This document shows, one piece after another, positions 19,434-27,024 of a stretch of DNA of 58,919 nt. The stretch is from CAZSAT01 sp964604675 (GTDB lineage: Bacteria; Myxococcota_A; UBA796; CAJQPC01). The stretch is from contig CAZSAT010000035.1 in assembly GCA_964604675.1 (NCBI GenBank), positions 1-58,919 of the forward strand, written 5' to 3'. The position numbers and the translations under genes were made by a program. Under the pieces are notes generated by a model that saw only the letters and a list, made by a program, of their open reading frames with translations, ran no database searches and was not told the origin of the DNA. Position 1 is the stretch's first letter. Each line of letters starts with the position of its first letter.

Positions 19434-21803
19434 ACCTCCCAGGAGCACGTACCCCGCTCCTCGGTAGTCCCCTTCCTCGTCGTCCCCAACGGCCAGCTCG
19501 TCGAGCCCGTCGCCGTTCCAATCCCCGATGCACGCGGCCGAGTCGGCGCTCCCTCCGGCGGTCTCGGAGATCGCCCACGCCGACGCTGCGTCTTCCACGT
19601 CGTCGACCCCGGAGACATCGGCCGGGATCACGAAGACGCGTCCGGTGTTGGAGTCGCTGTGCATCTCCGCGCCGATGATGACCTCGTCTACACCGTCACC
19701 GTCCATGTCACCGCAGCGCCCCACGCTCACACCCACCCTGTCGTAGCGCCCGCTGCCCTGCACGACGGCCTCCGCCACGACGTGGGCGCCGACGGGCCTC
19801 GTCGGAAGCTCGCGGATTGCATAGGCCTGACCCGCCTTGGCCTCGTCGAGGTGGGCATTGCTCGCGCCGAACAGGAGGTCGGGCCTGCCATCTGCGTTGC
19901 CGTCCGAGACGATCGCCACCGCCCCGCCGAGCCGCTCGTGGTCGTGGCCACGCCACCAGAACTCGGCGTCTGTGTGCACCGTAGACCCGCTGATCGGCCC
20001 GAGAAACAGGAAGACCTCACCACCCGACCCGGTCTGGCCCGCGCCGGGCGCCCCCACGAGCAGGTCGTCCAGGCCGTCTCCGTCGACGTCGACGCCGCCG
20101 TCCACTGCGGCTCCGAACTCGCGGGTGTCGGTCGCGTACAGGCCGCCATCGAAGTCGGACACGTCCCGGGTGCCAGCCACGAGCTCGTCGAAGAGGTAGA
20201 TGTCGTCCGTGGTCGGGACCGGGATCACCAGCTCGTCGACCCCGTCGCCGTCCAGGTCGGTGCCCCGCGCCAGCGTGTTCCCGGCCTTCCCCGACCCCCC
20301 CACCACGACGAACTCGGCAAGCTGGAGAAACACCTGCCCGGTCAGCGGGCCGAGGACGGCGTACACGGCTCCGGCGCTGTCCCCGTAGTAGCCGGGGGCG
20401 CCCACGAGCACGTCGGGCCAGCCGTCTCCGTCCCAGTCGCCCGAGGCAACGGCAGCTCCGGCGAGGTCCGCTGATCCCGAGCCGAGCAGGATGGCCCGCC
20501 CCGCCGTGAGGGTCGGGGACGAGGCGTCCAGCAGATACGCGGCGCCCGCGGCGTCGCCCATGGTGTCGTTGTAAATCGCGCCCAGGAGCAGCTCGGTCAG
20601 ACCGTCACCGTCGTGGTCCCCACCCCACGCCACCTGCGCGCCCGCCCGGTCCCCGGGAGCCTCACCCGACCAGGCCAGCTCGAAGTCCCCGACGCTCGAG
20701 CCCCCGATGAGTCCGCACCCCGGCGCCGACCCGTCGCAGTCGTTGTCGGTGGCATCCCCGCAGACCTCCTCAGCCTCTGGGTGCACGCTGGGATCGTCGT
20801 CGTCGCAGTCGTCGGCCTCGTCGACGTAGCCGGAGGGGGCCACGCATGCCGTCAGGGTGTCGTCCCCGGTCCCGTGTCCATCGCCGTCGGCGTCGGCGTA
20901 CCAGGTGAGCTCGCCCGGGGCGTCACCGTCGGCGCAGTCGTTGTCGACCCCGTCCGCGCAGCGCTCCATGCTGTCCGGGCTGACCGCCGCGTGGGCGTCG
21001 TCGCAGTCCTGGTCGTCATCGACATACCCAGGTGGCTCGGAGCAGGACTGGAGCGCCACGGATGCGTCACCTCGGCCGTCGCCGTCGCTGTCGCGGTACC
21101 ACCACGTGCCGGCGTCATCGACGCCGTCGCAGTCGTCGTCCACGCCGTCGCCGCAGAGCTCCGTGGCGCCGGGGTGCACGTCGGCGTCCTCGTCGTCGCA
21201 GTCGTGGTGGCCACCGGGCAGCCGGTCGTCGAAGCGGTCGCAGGCCTGCTCGGCACGCGTCAGGTCGGCGTAGCCATCGCCGTCCTCGTCTGCGTACCAC
21301 CACGGACCCGCATCGCTGTCGCCGTCGCAGTCGTTGTCGATCCCGTCGCCGCAGACCTCGTCCGCGCCGGGGGAGACGGCGTCGTCGGAGTCGTCGCAGT
21401 CCGTGCCCGAGGTGAAGGCACCGTCCGGCAGCTCGCACTCCGAGACCCCGACGGTGCCGGGGTATCCGTCGCCGTCCTCGTCGTAGTGGCGGGTCTCCCA
21501 CTCCGCGTCGGCGCCGTTGCAGTCCTGGTCGAGGCCGTCCGCACAGATCTCCTCGGCTCCGGGATGGACGGTCTCGTCGCCGTCGTCACAGTCCCAGAGG
21601 TTGTTCCCGCGGTCATCTTCGGGAGCGATGTACCCAACCGGTGGGGTCACGGCCACGACCCAGTCGTCCCGAAGGGCCCAGCCGTCGGCGTCGGCGTCGG
21701 CGTGGAACCTGGACGTCTGCTCATCGCCGTCGACGGACGGTGCGCCGTCCTCGGGCGCCACCACGCACGCCACGAGCCCGACGAGAGCAGGGAGTGGGAG
21801 CAT
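19422..21803 (-). CDS. Lipoprotein with MopE-like repeats and FG-GAP propeller
   Basis: The 793-residue product starts at ATG 21803, where a short lipoprotein signal (MLPLPALVGLVAC, Cys at 13) begins. Residues about 40-370 hold five DCDD...CGDGIDNDCDG units. Residues about 380-790 hold seven FG-GAP repeats of DxDGDGxxDLLVGA type with GxG or AG turns, expected to fold as an integrin-alpha-like seven-bladed propeller with calcium sites. It is probably an outer-surface protein for adhesion or ligand binding (inference). The related gene at 25503 has the same order but only one MopE-like unit. Confidence 0.78.
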   Translation of the reverse strand: MLPLPALVGLVACVVAPEDGAPSVDGDEQTSRFHADADADGWALRDDWVVAVTPPVGYIAPEDDRGNNLWDCDDGDETVHPGAEEICADGLDQDCNGADAEWETRHYDEDGDGYPGTVGVSECELPDGAFTSGTDCDDSDDAVSPGADEVCGDGIDNDCDGDSDAGPWWYADEDGDGYADLTRAEQACDRFDDRLPGGHHDCDDEDADVHPGATELCGDGVDDDCDGVDDAGTWWYRDSDGDGRGDASVALQSCSEPPGYVDDDQDCDDAHAAVSPDSMERCADGVDNDCADGDAPGELTWYADADGDGHGTGDDTLTACVAPSGYVDEADDCDDDDPSVHPEAEEVCGDATDNDCDGSAPGCGLIGGSSVGDFELAWSGEAPGDRAGAQVAWGGDHDGDGLTELLLGAIYNDTMGDAAGAAYLLDASSPTLTAGRAILLGSGSADLAGAAVASGDWDGDGWPDVLVGAPGYYGDSAGAVYAVLGPLTGQVFLQLAEFVVVGGSGKAGNTLARGTDLDGDGVDELVIPVPTTDDIYLFDELVAGTRDVSDFDGGLYATDTREFGAAVDGGVDVDGDGLDDLLVGAPGAGQTGSGGEVFLFLGPISGSTVHTDAEFWWRGHDHERLGGAVAIVSDGNADGRPDLLFGASNAHLDEAKAGQAYAIRELPTRPVGAHVVAEAVVQGSGRYDRVGVSVGRCGDMDGDGVDEVIIGAEMHSDSNTGRVFVIPADVSGVDDVEDAASAWAISETAGGSADSAACIGDWNGDGLDELAVGDDEEGDYRGAGYVLLGGPGP

Positions 21804-21808
21804 GGGGC

Positions 21809-21814
21809 ACTGTA
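21809..21814 (-). promoter_or_regulatory. -10 element TACAGT, predicted leaderless start
   Basis: On the minus strand TACAGT ends five bases before the ATG at 21803, and no SD is present. Confidence 0.45.
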
Positions 21815-21941
21815 GCTGAGCCGCTGCCAGGCGGGTGGAGCGCGAGGTCCGGCATCTCAGCGCCAAATGCGTGCATTGAGCTGCCGGACCGGGAGCCCGA
21901 AGCGGTCATCGAGCCGAGCTGATCCCCGCTCGGGAGGCACC

Positions 21942-22100
21942 GGAACCCACGTTTTGCGGCTGGGAAGGCCAGGGAAGCCACGTTTCTCTTGCTCGAGACG
22001 CCGTCCACGCCCTCTTCGGGCCCTGTTTCGCGCAGATCTGGCCCCGCGAGGGCCCGAAACGTGGTTTCCCGACCGCTCCGGGCTCGCCAACGTGGGTTGC
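21942..22100. repeat. Four copies of GGAANCCACGTTT as a nested inverted repeat
   Basis: Plus-strand copies lie at 21942-21954 and 21973-21985. Minus-strand copies lie at 22057-22069 and 22088-22100. The two pairs share nearly the same centre (about 22021), and the sequence between copies is also partly symmetric. Inside them TTCGGGCCCT (22013-22022) can pair with AGGGCCCGAA (22049-22058) in a 10-bp stem. No intact gene overlaps this stretch. It may encode a structured RNA, a set of protein-binding sites, or the remains of a mobile element. Confidence 0.65.
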
Positions 22101-22161
22101 GGGCCGCTCCCACCCGCTGAACCCCCGCGACCTGTGGAGGCCGTAGGAGGGGTAGGACGGG

Positions 22162-22305
22162 GTGTTCCGACGGACGGTGGAGCTGTGGTTCGTGCTCGAC
22201 CGCGCGCTGTGGCTCGAGGAGCTGGGGATGGAGGTTGAGGTGCGTCGGTTCTGCCGGCGGGCGCGGACGCCGCGGAGCCCGCTCATCGTGGGGCGGCGGA
22301 GCTGA
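22162..22305 (+). pseudogene. Duplicated 3' fragment of the methyltransferase gene
   Basis: The 144 bases match 19265-19408, the end of the methyltransferase gene, with 11 differences by my count and the same stop codon position. They encode FRRTVELWFVLDRALWLEE and the following C-terminal residues. No upstream part of the gene, motif I or start region is present, so this is a non-functional remnant. Most differences change codons without breaking the frame, which suggests a fairly recent duplication or a remnant of a diverged paralogue. Confidence 0.85.
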
Positions 22306-22634
22306 GGCCGGGGGCCGGCTTCTTCAGCAGCCTGCTGCCTTGTCCGCCGCGAGCGTGAGTCGTACCCAGCGGACCTCGTTGCGCTCGGACACGCTTTCGT
22401 CGGGCTTGTGCTCGCCGGTGTCGACCCCTTGGCCGGTCGGTGATCCCCTGGCGTTCCGCGACGTTTTCTCCCTCCCGCCTTCGTCATCACGATCGGTCGG
22501 TTCGCTGCCTCGATGTCTGGCGCGGTAGGCTCGCGCCAGCTCTGTCGGAGTCCAGCCGACTGGGCGCGTTGTCTTGGAGTCGCCGTGCTCGTGTCTGACG
22601 TCCTACGCTCGGTTTCGAGCGCCCGTGTCACACC
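22306..22634. other. Gene-free stretch
   Basis: About 330 bases between the methyltransferase fragment and the acyltransferase stop. I see no convincing coding frame, RNA gene or strong terminator. Open frames here lack the codon bias of the neighbouring genes. Confidence 0.6.
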
Positions 22635-23861
22635 CTAGATCGGCTTCCCACGCGCCTGCCGGTTCCACGGCGTGATGAAGTGCTCCCACAACAGGGTGCT
22701 CTGGTCGGCCGGGTCGAGCTGCAGCAGCTCCCCGTCGAGCTTGCGGAGCTGGAGGAGGTTGTGGATCTCGAGCGACGCCGCGCGCAGCTCCGTGAGCGGG
22801 AGCCGCCACAGCTCGCGCTCGCCTTCGTGCACGCTCAGCGCCTCGGCGGACAGCCGCAGGAGGCCCTCGGCCACCAGCTCGGTGGTGGTGGTGTCCCCCA
22901 CCCGCCCGATCCGGGCGCGCCCCTCGAGCACGACGCCGGTGCACTCGAAGACCGCGCGGTCGAGCACCGGCGGCCTCCCGTAGCGCGCCTCCAGCCGGTC
23001 GTAGGCCTGGGAGACCGTGAGGTCCTCGGTCTGGGGGTTCGCAGCCACCAGGCGGTTGGTGATCTCCAGGGTCCAGGCCGCTCCGCACGCCCGACAGGCC
23101 ACGCCGTTCCCGTCCTCGGTCACCCGGAGGCCTTCTGGCTCCAGGCAGGCGGGGCACGCCCAGAGATAAGCGGGCAGGCCCTCGGCCAGCCGCCGACCCC
23201 AGGTCCACGTGTCGAAGCCCTCGCGGGCGAAGCGGTCGCCGTCGATCACGATCTGCTGGCGCACCACGGCCACGATCTCCTCGTCGGTGGAGCCCGAGAA
23301 GTCGAAGGGCTCGGAGTACTCGAGGTGCACCGGGACGAGCCGCGTGCTGGTGGCCCAGCGCGGGCGCCAGAGGTGGCCGGACGCGACCCGGCAGAACACC
23401 ACCGGCGGGTAGCCCAGCTCGCGCACGAAGCGGCCGATGCCGTCGCGCACGTGCTCGTTGCGCCCGTCGAAGGTGCGGCTGCCCTCCGGGAAGATGACGA
23501 CCGGCTGGCCGTTGTCGACGAGCTCCTTGACCCGGTCGGCCGACGCGTCGTCGCGCACGAACTTCTGCTTGGGGAAGGCGCCCTGCAGCCCGATGAACCA
23601 GCCGAGGAAGCGCATGCGGAAGAGCTGCGCCGAGGCCATGTACCAGGCGGGCCGGCGGCACTGGTACCCCACCCACCAGGGGTCCAGAGCCGAGGTGTGG
23701 TTGGGGAGGATGAGCACCGGGCCGCGGCGGGGGAGGTTCTCGGCCCCGCGGACCCGCAGCCGGAACCACGGCGTGACGAAGAGCGGCATGAGCAGGTGTC
23801 GGATGAAGACGTACATGCAGAGTCGCTGGACACCGGCAAAGCGCGCGTACTGCCACCACAT
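22635..23861 (-). CDS. PlsC-like 1-acylglycerol-3-phosphate acyltransferase with zinc ribbon
   Basis: The 408-residue protein has the acyltransferase motifs NHTSALD (catalytic His and Asp, near residue 54) and FPEGSRTF (near residue 124), preceded by a hydrophobic N-terminus that should bind the membrane. This family transfers acyl groups to lysophosphatidic acid or related lipids. After about residue 235 comes a Cys4 element (CPAC ... CRAC) and a 130-residue C-terminal region not found in typical PlsC proteins (about 240 residues). The extra domain may regulate activity. The divergent cbiZ gene starts 108 bases away. Confidence 0.85.
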   Translation of the reverse strand: MWWQYARFAGVQRLCMYVFIRHLLMPLFVTPWFRLRVRGAENLPRRGPVLILPNHTSALDPWWVGYQCRRPAWYMASAQLFRMRFLGWFIGLQGAFPKQKFVRDDASADRVKELVDNGQPVVIFPEGSRTFDGRNEHVRDGIGRFVRELGYPPVVFCRVASGHLWRPRWATSTRLVPVHLEYSEPFDFSGSTDEEIVAVVRQQIVIDGDRFAREGFDTWTWGRRLAEGLPAYLWACPACLEPEGLRVTEDGNGVACRACGAAWTLEITNRLVAANPQTEDLTVSQAYDRLEARYGRPPVLDRAVFECTGVVLEGRARIGRVGDTTTTELVAEGLLRLSAEALSVHEGERELWRLPLTELRAASLEIHNLLQLRKLDGELLQLDPADQSTLLWEHFITPWNRQARGKPI

Positions 23862-23969
23862 TGCTCGGGCTTAGCCGGCTCGCCACGCGCTGTCAGCGGT
23901 CGGGATCCACCCCACACGGGCCGTTCTCTGGGCATGGCGCCTGCTCGCCCTCGCCGGTAGCAAGGAGCG

Positions 23970-24608
23970 ATGCAGATCGAACGCTCGGAGCTCTGGATCG
24001 TGACCCGCTTCGCCGAGGCCCAGGAGGTGCTCTCGTGGGCCGTGGTCGGCGGGGGACGCCGCCGCGCGACCACCGTGGCCAACCGCTACGTGAGGCGCGC
24101 CGACCTGCCCGAGCACGTGGACCCGGAGGGCAAGCTGGTCGCGTGGATGGCCGAGGCCGGCCTCCAGGACGCCGTGGGCATGATGACCGCTACCCGGCTC
24201 GACGGGCTGCAGGACGTGACCCGCACGGTCGACGGGGTGACCGCACGCGCCCTGGTCACCGCGGGCCTGGGCAACCGGCTGCGAGCCGGCGACCCGCCGA
24301 CCATGGCGGTGACCGGCACCATCAACACGCTGGTGCACGTGGACCAGCCGCTCTCGGAGGCGGCGCTGGTCGAGGCCCTCGGCCTGGTGGTCGAGGCGAA
24401 GACCGTGGCGGTGCTGGAGGCCGGGCTCCGGAGCGCGGTCTCCGACGGCGTGGCCAGCGGGACCGGCACCGACTGCGTGGTGGTGGCCTGTCCCCCGGGC
24501 GGCCGCGAGCCGTACGCCGGCAAGCACACGGCGATCGGCGCAGCGGTGGGGGCGGCCGTTCTGGAGGCCACGCGCGCGGCCGTGGCGCGCTGGATGGCGC
24601 TCCATTGA
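23970..24608 (+). CDS. cbiZ: Adenosylcobinamide amidohydrolase CbiZ
   Basis: The 212-residue enzyme matches CbiZ in size and conserved blocks: GMMTATRLDGLQ, TAGLGNRLRAGD, GTINTLVHVDQPLSEAALVEAL, VEAKTVAVLEAG, ASGTGTDCVVVACPPGG and YAGKHTAIGAAVG. CbiZ removes the aminopropanol tail from (pseudo)adenosylcobinamide to give adenosylcobyric acid, a salvage route in archaea and some bacteria. The next gene, cbiB, overlaps by 4 bases and carries out the following step. An ATG start with GGAG seven bases upstream is supported. Confidence 0.9.
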   Translation: MQIERSELWIVTRFAEAQEVLSWAVVGGGRRRATTVANRYVRRADLPEHVDPEGKLVAWMAEAGLQDAVGMMTATRLDGLQDVTRTVDGVTARALVTAGLGNRLRAGDPPTMAVTGTINTLVHVDQPLSEAALVEALGLVVEAKTVAVLEAGLRSAVSDGVASGTGTDCVVVACPPGGREPYAGKHTAIGAAVGAAVLEATRAAVARWMALH

Positions 24609-25492
24609 CGCTCGCGCTGGCGGCTGGGGCGGCGCTCGTGCTCGACCTGCTCCTGGGCGAGCCACCGGCCGCCGCCCACCCGGTGGTGTGGATGGGTCGG
24701 GCGATCCGAACCCTGCGCGACCGGGCGCCGAAGCGCGGCCGCTTCCTGTGGGGGCTGCTCGTTGCGCTCGTGCTGCCCGCGGCGTTTGCGGGCCTGGCCT
24801 GGGGCAGCACGCAGCTGCCGTGGGTGGGGCCCGTGTTCGCGGTCTGGTGGATCTGGAGCGGCTTCTCCATCCGGGTGCTCGGCGAGGCGGGGCTGCGCGT
24901 GGGCGAGGCGGTGAACGGGAACGACCTCGAGGGCGCGCGGGCCGGGCTCGCGTGGCTCTGTTCCCGCGATCCGAGCGGGCTCGACGGTCCAGCCCTCGCG
25001 GCGTCGGCCATCGAGAGCGTGGCCGAGAACGCCTCGGACAGCGCGGTGGCGCCCGCCTTCTGGCTCGCGGTCGCCGGCGTGCCGGGCCTGGTCGCGTACC
25101 GGTGCATCAACACCCTCGACGCCATGGTCGGCTACCGCGACCGCTACCCCTGGCTGGGCAAGGCGAGCGCGCGGATCGACGACGTGCTGAACCTGGTGCC
25201 GGCGCGGCTGACCGCGCTCTTGATGGTGGTGTTGGGCGGCGGCGCTCCGGCCGCGCGCGCGGCCCTGCGCGACGCGGGCCAGACCGACTCCCCGAACGCG
25301 GGGTGGCCGATGGCGGCCATGGCCGGCCACCTCGGGGTGCGCCTCGAGAAGCGCGGACAGTACGCGCTCTGGCCGGAGGGTCGGGAGGCGCGAGGCGACG
25401 ACGTCGCCACCGCCTGGACCCTCGCCCGGCGCGCGATGGTGGTGAGCTGGCTCCTGGCGATCGGCGTGTGCGTGCTGCGGCAGGTCCAGTAG
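24605..25492 (+). CDS. cbiB: Adenosylcobinamide-phosphate synthase CbiB
   Basis: The 295-residue membrane protein starts with TTG overlapping the cbiZ stop (TTGA). Family blocks are LVLDLLLGEPPAAAHPVVWMGR at the N-terminus, ASAIESVAENASDSAVAPAFW, YRCINTLDAMVGYR and the DDVLNLVPARLTALL segment, with several hydrophobic helices. CbiB attaches aminopropanol or its phosphate to adenosylcobyric acid in the membrane. Together with CbiZ it forms a two-step salvage unit. No other cobalamin gene is in the window. Its stop codon TAG is also part of the -10 element of the next gene. Confidence 0.92.
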   Translation: MTLALAAGAALVLDLLLGEPPAAAHPVVWMGRAIRTLRDRAPKRGRFLWGLLVALVLPAAFAGLAWGSTQLPWVGPVFAVWWIWSGFSIRVLGEAGLRVGEAVNGNDLEGARAGLAWLCSRDPSGLDGPALAASAIESVAENASDSAVAPAFWLAVAGVPGLVAYRCINTLDAMVGYRDRYPWLGKASARIDDVLNLVPARLTALLMVVLGGGAPAARAALRDAGQTDSPNAGWPMAAMAGHLGVRLEKRGQYALWPEGREARGDDVATAWTLARRAMVVSWLLAIGVCVLRQVQ

Positions 25493-25495
25493 ACT
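25490..25495 (+). promoter_or_regulatory. -10 element TAGACT, predicted leaderless start
   Basis: TAGACT overlaps the cbiB stop codon and ends seven bases before the ATG at 25503. There is no SD, so the lipoprotein mRNA is predicted to begin at its start codon. Confidence 0.45.
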
Positions 25496-25502
25496 GGGGC
25501 CC

Positions 25503-27020
25503 ATGTGGTGGCTGCTCGCATGCTCGACGACCGGGGGCGACACCGGCATCGACACCGACTTCTGCCTCACCCACGCCTGGCAGGACCTCGACGGCGACGG
25601 CTGGGGCAGCGAGACCGAGGCGTCGACCAGCTGCGACGTGCCCGTGGGCTTCGTGACCCAGGCCGGGGACTGCGACGACCTCGCCGCCAACGTGAACCCG
25701 GGCGCGGTGGAGGTCTGCGACGACGGCATCGACAACGACTGCGACGGGCGCGGGTGCCCTCCGAGCGGGCAGCACACGGTGAGCGACGCGGCCTGGATCG
25801 GGCACGGCTACGCCGCGAACCACTTCGCGGGCACCTCGGTGGCCGGCGGCCGCGACGTGGACGGCGACGGCTTCGCCGACCTGCTGATCGGTGCCCCGCA
25901 GGCGAGCGACGGCGGCACGGCCTACCTGATGCTGGGCCCGGTCTCCGGCAGCACCGACCTGGTGGACGCCGACGCCAAGATCCGGGCGCCCGACGGCGGC
26001 TGGGGAGGGGGCGCCACGGCCTTCGTCGACGACTTCGACGGGGACGGGCTGCCCGACGTGGTGACGGGCGCGCCCTACACCGACGCCGACTTCCGCTCGT
26101 CTGCGGGTGCGCTGCTGCTCACCTCAGGCGCCCAGCGGAACACGGTGGTCGACGAGGAGAGCATCGTGCTCCGTGGCGTGAACACGACCTACCTGGGCCA
26201 CAAGGTGGCCGCTGCGGCCGATCGGAACGGCGACGGCCGGGGAGACGTGTGGGCCTCGTCCGCGCCCGACACCGTGTTCCTGGTGCGAGGGGGGCTCGAC
26301 GGCGAGCTGGACGAGCTGGTGCTCGGCTCCATCACGCACACGCTCGGGTACGTGACCAGCCTCGTGCCGGTGCCGCTGGAGGCCGACTTCGACGGCGACG
26401 GCCTGCCGGACCTGGCCCTGGGCTTCCCGAGCACGTCCCAGGTGGCCGTGTACCACGACGTGACGGTGGGGCAGCTCACCGAGGCCGACGCCGACGTGCT
26501 GTACACCGACCACGGCGACCTCGGCAGCTCCGTGGCCGCCGGCGACCTGGACGGCGACGGCCAGACCGACCTGGTCGTGGGGGCCCCCGCCGCACGTCGG
26601 CCGTCCGTGTTCGTGGTGCGGGGTCCACCGACCGGTGAGGGCCCGATCGCGGATCATGCGAGCGCCCACGCGCGCGGCGAGCCCGGCGACGAGCTCGGCC
26701 ACGCGGTGGCGAGCCTTCCCGACCTCGATGGGGACGGCCGCGACGAGCTGGTGGCCAGCGCGCCGTACCGGGACAGCGTGAGCACGAACACCGGCGAGGT
26801 GTTCCTGTTCTACGCGGCCAGCGAAGGCACGCTGGAGCTGCCGGCCGCCGACATGAGCGTGATCGGCGCGAACGGAGACCTGGCCGGGTACAGCCTGGCC
26901 GCCGCGGGCGACGTGAACGGCGAGGGGTGCTCGGCTCTGTTGGTCGGAGTGTACGCCTGGGACGCCGAGAGCGGCAGCAACGCCGGCGCGGGGGCGCTGT
27001 TCGGATGCTCGCCCTTCTGA
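25503..27020 (+). CDS. FG-GAP propeller lipoprotein with one MopE-like unit
   Basis: The 505-residue protein has an extremely short lipoprotein leader, MWWLLAC (Cys at 7), with no positive charge. No alternative ATG, GTG or TTG start lies upstream in frame before a stop. Residues about 50-85 contain one DCDD...CDDGIDNDCDG unit. The rest holds seven FG-GAP repeats (for example DVDGDGFADLLIGAP), expected to form a calcium-binding beta-propeller. It is likely surface exposed. The order of domains matches the larger protein at 19422-21803, so the two are probably paralogues. Confidence 0.78.
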   Translation: MWWLLACSTTGGDTGIDTDFCLTHAWQDLDGDGWGSETEASTSCDVPVGFVTQAGDCDDLAANVNPGAVEVCDDGIDNDCDGRGCPPSGQHTVSDAAWIGHGYAANHFAGTSVAGGRDVDGDGFADLLIGAPQASDGGTAYLMLGPVSGSTDLVDADAKIRAPDGGWGGGATAFVDDFDGDGLPDVVTGAPYTDADFRSSAGALLLTSGAQRNTVVDEESIVLRGVNTTYLGHKVAAAADRNGDGRGDVWASSAPDTVFLVRGGLDGELDELVLGSITHTLGYVTSLVPVPLEADFDGDGLPDLALGFPSTSQVAVYHDVTVGQLTEADADVLYTDHGDLGSSVAAGDLDGDGQTDLVVGAPAARRPSVFVVRGPPTGEGPIADHASAHARGEPGDELGHAVASLPDLDGDGRDELVASAPYRDSVSTNTGEVFLFYAASEGTLELPAADMSVIGANGDLAGYSLAAAGDVNGEGCSALLVGVYAWDAESGSNAGAGALFGCSPF

Positions 27021-27024
27021 CCGT

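Noticed and set aside
22235..22528. Short open frame in the gene-free region
   Set aside because: It overlaps the duplicated methyltransferase end in another frame, has no start signal and a random composition.
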